From: Warburgia ugandensis
Taxonomy: Eukaryota > Streptophyta > Magnoliopsida > Canellales > Canellaceae
DNA: 64,000 bases
Direction of reading: 5' to 3'
Assembly: GCA_035236585.1 (NCBI GenBank)
Contig: CP141134.1
Coordinates: forward strand, 21,754,414 to 21,818,413
Part shown: piece after piece, positions 59,331 through 64,000 of the stretch
Layout: each line of letters starts with the position of its first letter
How positions within the stretch are numbered: the stretch's first letter is position 1
Made by a program: the position numbers and the translations under genes
Notes under the pieces: generated by a model
Databases searched by the model: none
What the model saw: only the letters and a program-made list of their open reading frames with translations
Told to the model about the DNA's origin: nothing

Positions 59331-59332
59331 CT

Positions 59333-60202
<870 letters not shown>

Positions 60203-61918
60203 ATGGCGTATGTTTCTTCAGCTGTGGCAGCTGTTGCCATCTCTTCTCCCAGGCAAGATCCTCATATAACCTAAATCTAGAGAACTCTTATTCTATACTT
60301 CATTTTTCATTTTTAATCCTCCAGTTTTTTAATGCTTAGGTGATAGTGGTCTGTTTTCACGCTTAAGTGATAGTGATCTGTTTTCTCAAATGTTGATCTA
60401 ATGCAAAACTGTCTACGGATACCCATCCCTATGGCTGTAATCCAGTTCACAGATGAGTGGAAATGTTTTGGGAGCAACAAAGGCTTCTTTTCTTGGTGGA
60501 AGGAGACTTAGACAAGGGAAGTTGGCGGCAACCACTGGCCAGCGATCCCTTTCCGTGTCAGCAGCGGCTGCCTCTGAAAGACCCCTATGGTTCCCAGGCA
60601 GCACTCCTCCTCCATGGCTTGATGGCAGGTTCAGTATTTACCACCTTTCCGTTTTCTTGTATGCAAAAGCGTCGAGCACTGGGCTACCCTTTTTTTCTTT
60701 CCTAATTTGATTTCTGAGGGCAGAAGAGAGAGTTCTCAATTGTTTGTTTCATTATCTGCTATGCAGCCTTCCTGGAGATTTCGGATTCGACCCTCTTGGC
60801 CTCGGTATGTCTAAAATGACAATCACTACTTTCAGTTAATTGAGACTAGAGAAGGAGAAACGTATAATGATAATTACCTCTTATTTCATTCATGAGTACA
60901 TTTGATTAACATATAAACTAGTCATGAGGCTTTTGTTTTTATGACCTGTCGCTGGATTAGCTCCAATTCTTTGATTTATTGTTATTTAACAGGATCTGAT
61001 CCAGAGAGCTTGAGATGGAACGTACAAGCAGAGCTTGTTCACTGCAGATGGGCAATGCTTGGTGCTGCTGGCATTTTCATTCCTGAATTTCTAACAAAGA
61101 TTGGTATTCTAAATACTCCTTCATGGTACACCGCTGGAGAACTGGAATACTTCACAGACAAAACCACACTCTTCATTGTTGAGCTCATCTTCATTGGCTG
61201 GGCTGAGGGAAGAAGATGGGCTGACATTATTAAGCCCGGTTGTGTAAACACAGACCCTATCTTCCCTAACAACAAGCTTACCGGGACTGATGTCGGCTAT
61301 CCAGGTGGGCTTTGGTTCGACCCACTTGGCTGGGGAAGTGGTTCTCCTGAGAAAATTAAGGAGTTGAGGACAAAGGAGATCAAGAATGGAAGACTGGCCA
61401 TGTTAGCAGTCATGGGTGCATGGTTCCAGGCCATCTACACAGGCACTGGCCCCATCGACAACCTGTTTGCCCACCTTGCTGATCCTGGCCATGCCACTAT
61501 TTTTGCTGTAAGTTCAGAAACCAAGTCCCATACTTGTTCCACAATTGCCAGTGATGCAACTGACAATCAAATACATGTAAACATCTTTACATAACTATGC
61601 ACGTGTACAAAGGAAACAAACATTTACAGGATGTGTTTCATTCAACATATACACCTGCTGTGCATCTACGCATGTGCACATTTAGCATATGCATTTACTG
61701 ATGATCATAGAAGGGGAGCCTTGGCGCAATGATAAAAGTTATCATCATGTGACCTTGAGGTCACAAGTTCAAGACGTGCAATCAGGCTCTTGCAAAATGC
61801 AAGGTAAAGCTGCCTACTATAGGCCCTTATGGTCCGCTCCTTCCCTGGACCCCACATAGGTGAGAGCTTTGTACACCAGGGCTGCCCTTTATTTACGGAC
61901 GATCATAACATTGCTAAA

Positions 61919-61975
<57 letters not shown>

Positions 61976-62184
61976 CATCATCATACTATACTAGATAATC
62001 GTGCAATGAATGCAAGTCCAACATGTACTAATATACTTGCATTATCAATTCTTCCAGACAGACACATGGGAATACAAACTTGCATGTGGAAATTTACATA
62101 TTCACATTTTCTTGGCCCGTTTCATTCTGAAGTACTACATCTTGACACCATTCCTACTATCTGCAGGCTTTCACACCCAAGTGA
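60203..62184 (+). CDS. LHCA2: Photosystem I light-harvesting chlorophyll a/b-binding protein Lhca2
   Basis: Binds chlorophylls and carotenoids in the thylakoid membrane and passes light energy to photosystem I, pairing with Lhca3. Five exons: 60203-60252, 60446-60628, 60767-60804, 60993-61507 and 62167-62184, giving 267 residues, normal for Lhca2. Phases agree at all junctions. Intron 1 has a GC donor (CAG|GCAAGA) and a TCCAG acceptor; the joined SSPSSQ...TKASFLGG matches tomato Lhca2 as remembered. Residues 1 to about 59 are the chloroplast transit peptide. Membrane helix one has [14 protein letters not shown] (104-117; His107 is the non-red-chlorophyll form), helix two about 148-169, helix three EIKNGRLAM (219-227). 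Residue 237 is Ala in FQAIYTG where relatives have His. The end AAFTPK is typical. It looks complete and functional. Confidence 0.97.
60253..60445 (+). other. LHCA2 intron 1, GC-AG type
   Basis: The 193-bp intron starts GCAAGA after CAG and ends ATCCAG. No GT near the exon end would keep the transit-peptide frame. GC-AG introns make up about 1% of plant introns. Using the ATG at 60453 as the start would drop the conserved N-terminal part. Confidence 0.85.
61714..61890 (+). mobile_element. Au SINE in LHCA2 intron 4
   Basis: Begins GGGAGCCTTGGCGCAATG (tRNA-like, A-box region), has a B-box-like AGGTCACAAGTTCAAGACG, then GGCTCTTGCAAAATGCAAGG, GGCCCTTATGGTCCG, CCTTCCCTGGACCCC and ends GGGCTGCCCTTT, the body and short T-rich tail of the Au SINE family found across flowering plants. 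It is flanked by a 17-bp imperfect target duplication (61693-61709 and 61891-61907; 15 of 17 match). It lies in the gene's sense direction. Confidence 0.93.
61917..61975. repeat. (ATT)n microsatellite in LHCA2 intron 4
   Basis: About 19 ATT units, followed by ATC units. Starts 10 bases after the SINE's right target duplication. Confidence 0.96.
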
Positions 62185-62302
62185 AGAGAAGTTTTAAAGA
62201 ACATCGACGGGGATTGATGTTGGGGGATATCATGGTATATATTTTGTGAAGATGGGAGATTAAAATGAGTTGACTTCAAAGGATGTGTATGATTTAGACT
62301 TG
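62185..62302 (+). other. LHCA2 3' untranslated region, start
   Basis: Follows the TGA at 62182-62184. No canonical AATAAA was found in the first 120 bases, so the poly(A) site is not placed. Confidence 0.4.
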
Positions 62303-62565
62303 TATTATGTTTCTTATCATGTCTTCTATACTATGCCGATGCATGTTGTACAAATTATCTCCTCCGCTGCCCTATTGAAAGAAGAAAATTTTGGCGACTG
62401 AACAGACTGCAGATTCACTGTGAGTCTCGTGAGCTTATATTATGCTTCTGATCATGTATTCTATACTATGCCAATGCATGGTGTACAAATTATCTCCTCC
62501 CGTCCCATTGACATAAATAGAAATTTTTGGCGACTTAAAAATTGCGCCCTATGAATCTCGCGAGC
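62303..62565. repeat. Tandem duplication in the LHCA2 3' flank
   Basis: 62303-62435 and 62436-62565 are similar: TATTATG-TTCT-ATCATGT-TTCTATACTATGCC-ATGCATG-TGTACAAATTATCTCCTCC and, later, TTTTGGCGACT and CTCG-GAGCTT. Period about 133 bases. The changes between copies suggest it is not very recent. Confidence 0.8.
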
Positions 62566-62986
62566 TTGATTTTAAAGTACAAGAGAAGTCAATACAAATT
62601 CCATAACGTGGAAGACCCCATATTAGCAACTTCCTTTTAGCTATTTTTTATCCTTTGTCACGTACACCATCCCCGTAAGTATAACCACTTCTGGATATCA
62701 TGTCCGAAGAATTTTTGGGCAAATATTCTACAGGACTTGATTATTCATGTTTTACGTCATTTGGCTAGATTCTCTTCCCGAAACTTATATTCAATTTTTT
62801 TTCCTCAATTTTCGGTGAAAAATAACATCTTTCTCATAGATAAGAATTCAAAAACAATGAAAAGTGAAACAACTGATCTACTCTTGTTCACCTTTATCAT
62901 CGTCCAATGTAGCTCAATCTTTGAATATTCACGCAGCCAATACACTCGTCTATGTATGTGTGTGTAAGCTTGTCTGACATTTGGGC
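62566..62986. other. Intergenic DNA, no gene recognised
   Basis: A+T-rich; the open frame at 62737-62967 has no recognisable domain. A short (TG)n-like ATGTATGTGTGTGTAA ends the stretch. Confidence 0.4.
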
Positions 62987-63160
62987 ATCATCATCAAAAC
63001 CTTATCCCAATTAGGGGTCGGACACATGATTCTTATTCCTCCATTCCACTCTTAAATACCATGGCTTCATTTAGTCCCAATTCTCACTTCTATCTACGTC
63101 CTTTTGGGCCTTCCCCTTCCCTTTTTATAACCTTCTACTGGTATTGCCTCACTACCATAT
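62987..63160 (-). mobile_element. 5'-truncated RTE LINE fragment
   Basis: On the plus strand CATCATCATCAAAACCTTATCCCAATTAGGGGT is the inverse of the 3' end of the LINE at 45983-49127. The following bases (GGACACATGATTCTTATTCCTCCATT, CTTTTGGGCCTTCCCCTTCCC) are the inverse of that LINE's last 170 bases. Only the 3' end is present, as expected when reverse transcription stops early. No target duplication identified. Confidence 0.9.
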
Positions 63161-63856
63161 TAAAGTTATCATTAGCAGAAGCTGCCAAGCAATTCAAAAT
63201 TCAATTTCCACAAATGTAATATTACTCGGATAACATAAACAACATTTTTAGATGAATTTCATCATGGAAAAGCATTACACTAAACTTTCAGTCGATTTGA
63301 AACCATGAGCAAAAGAAACATCAGAGCAGTCCGTATGAAATCTTTACGTTTCAGAGTTCAGTCGTGACATCAAACCTGTTAAAAGTAATGAGAAAGGCAC
63401 AGATGAAAAGCTGATGATATCATGGATTTGTAGGTGGATGATACAATCATATAAAGTTTTGCTGAAGTTGCTTAACTATAGCTATTTTCGGGTTTTCTGC
63501 TGTAATACTAAATATCACAGGTTTGGGTCATTGGAGATACTTTTGAAGAATCGGGAACTGTCAGAAATAGATTAAAATGTTAGGCTCCTAAGGCACTAAG
63601 ATGATCTTAAAAGGAGTATAATGATATCCACCTAATACATATGGGAACATATTAAGGATAGAATAATCTATTTTCAGTCGTCCATAACTAGGGAACAAAT
63701 GTAGAATAGTGGGATGACGAATGCCCATAAACGAAATTTATCCAAGTGAGAAGTCTTAAGGAACTAGAACGGATAAAGTTTCTGCTAAGGTGGGGAAGAA
63801 TTTGAAAATCAATCTTTGTTGTACTGGCTGTAGAACATACAGAATCAGCAGAACCC
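63161..63856. other. Unassigned DNA at the right edge
   Basis: No gene or repeat recognised with confidence. It may include the 3' untranslated region of a minus-strand gene lying mostly beyond the window. Confidence 0.35.
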
Positions 63857-63913
63857 TTAAGGTTCCTCAAAGTTGACTAATATTTTTGCCATCTGTGGCT
63901 GATGCTTCCGGAC
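63857..63913 (-). other. Possible terminal exon of an unknown minus-strand gene
   Basis: On the minus strand an acceptor-like CTACCAACAG precedes GTCCGGAAGC. The 18 codons read VRKHQPQMAKILVNFEEP and then stop at 63857-63859. Such a short stretch has no recognised domain and could be chance; the rest of the gene would lie to the right, past 64000. Confidence 0.2.
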
Positions 63914-64000
63914 CTGTTGGTAGCCAAAAAAGAGTTATGTCAAAACAGTTTTACTAAATACTTTCAAGAATAACTCTAAACATGAGCAATAAGCTCATAG

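Noticed and set aside
60453-60710. Alternative LHCA2 start at the ATG at 60453
   Set aside because: It loses the conserved N-terminal transit-peptide part, and the upstream exon joins in frame through a GC-AG intron matching known Lhca2 proteins.
61714-61800. A tRNA gene in LHCA2 intron 4
   Set aside because: The tRNA-like boxes are the head of an Au SINE; there is no cloverleaf or 3' acceptor stem.

Overview
The window is nuclear DNA of a flowering plant. The evidence is a spliced photosystem I antenna gene (LHCA2), an Au-type tRNA-derived SINE, plant Ty3/gypsy retrotransposons of the Athila and chromovirus (Del/Tekay) groups, a plant RTE LINE, a hAT transposon and a CACTA-type element with a Ulp1 protease domain. 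The LHCA2 protein looks dicot-like (remembered tomato and Arabidopsis sequences), but the species cannot be fixed from sequence alone. Only one intact protein-coding host gene was found; roughly 85-90% of the window is mobile DNA or repeats.

Layout. 1-11443: a broken Athila-like retrotransposon on the minus strand, entering from beyond the left edge and split by a 2.9-kb solo LTR (3393-6310, 5-bp target duplication CAAGA). 11444-12660: LTR-like, pyrimidine-rich DNA of uncertain ownership. About 12660-25797: a broken minus-strand chromovirus (gag, protease, RT, RNase H, integrase, chromodomain, probable 5' LTR), split by two LTR insertions: a probable plus-strand LTR (about 14706-17480) and a 4.45-kb solo LTR (18169-22621, target duplication CCCTC). 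About 25835-27212: a further LTR-like stretch on the plus strand.

27654-43437: a 15.8-kb hAT element with 12-bp terminal inverted repeats TAGGGGTGGCAA and a perfect 8-bp target duplication TATAGGCC. It carries a decayed hAT transposase (minus strand, 28016-30568) and, nested inside it, a CACTA-like element (about 30757-43230). The inner element holds palindromic GGACGGTT/AACCGTCC arrays near both ends, a five-copy 180-bp tandem array that looks like repeated first exons, a decayed Transposase_24/DUF8039/Ulp1 gene, and captured pieces of two host genes: KDO-8-phosphate synthase (KDSA) and a TBL-family xylan O-acetyltransferase. The captured pieces keep splice boundaries, so they were copied from genomic DNA.

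43446-60202: intergenic DNA with small fold-back repeats, a near full-length but decayed RTE LINE (45983-49127, three tandem 68-bp units at its 5' end), microsatellites, and a FAR1/FHY3-like pseudogene (50972-52069) interrupted by a 5.0-kb solo LTR (52070-57068, target duplication TAGGA). 60203-62184: LHCA2 in five exons, with a GC-AG first intron and an Au SINE plus (ATT)n microsatellite in the last intron. 62185-64000: its 3' flank, with a tandem duplication, a 5'-truncated RTE fragment and unassigned sequence.

No single new enzymatic system was found. The most distinctive object is the nested hAT/CACTA composite, with its captured cell-wall gene fragments, palindromic arrays and repeated putative first exons.
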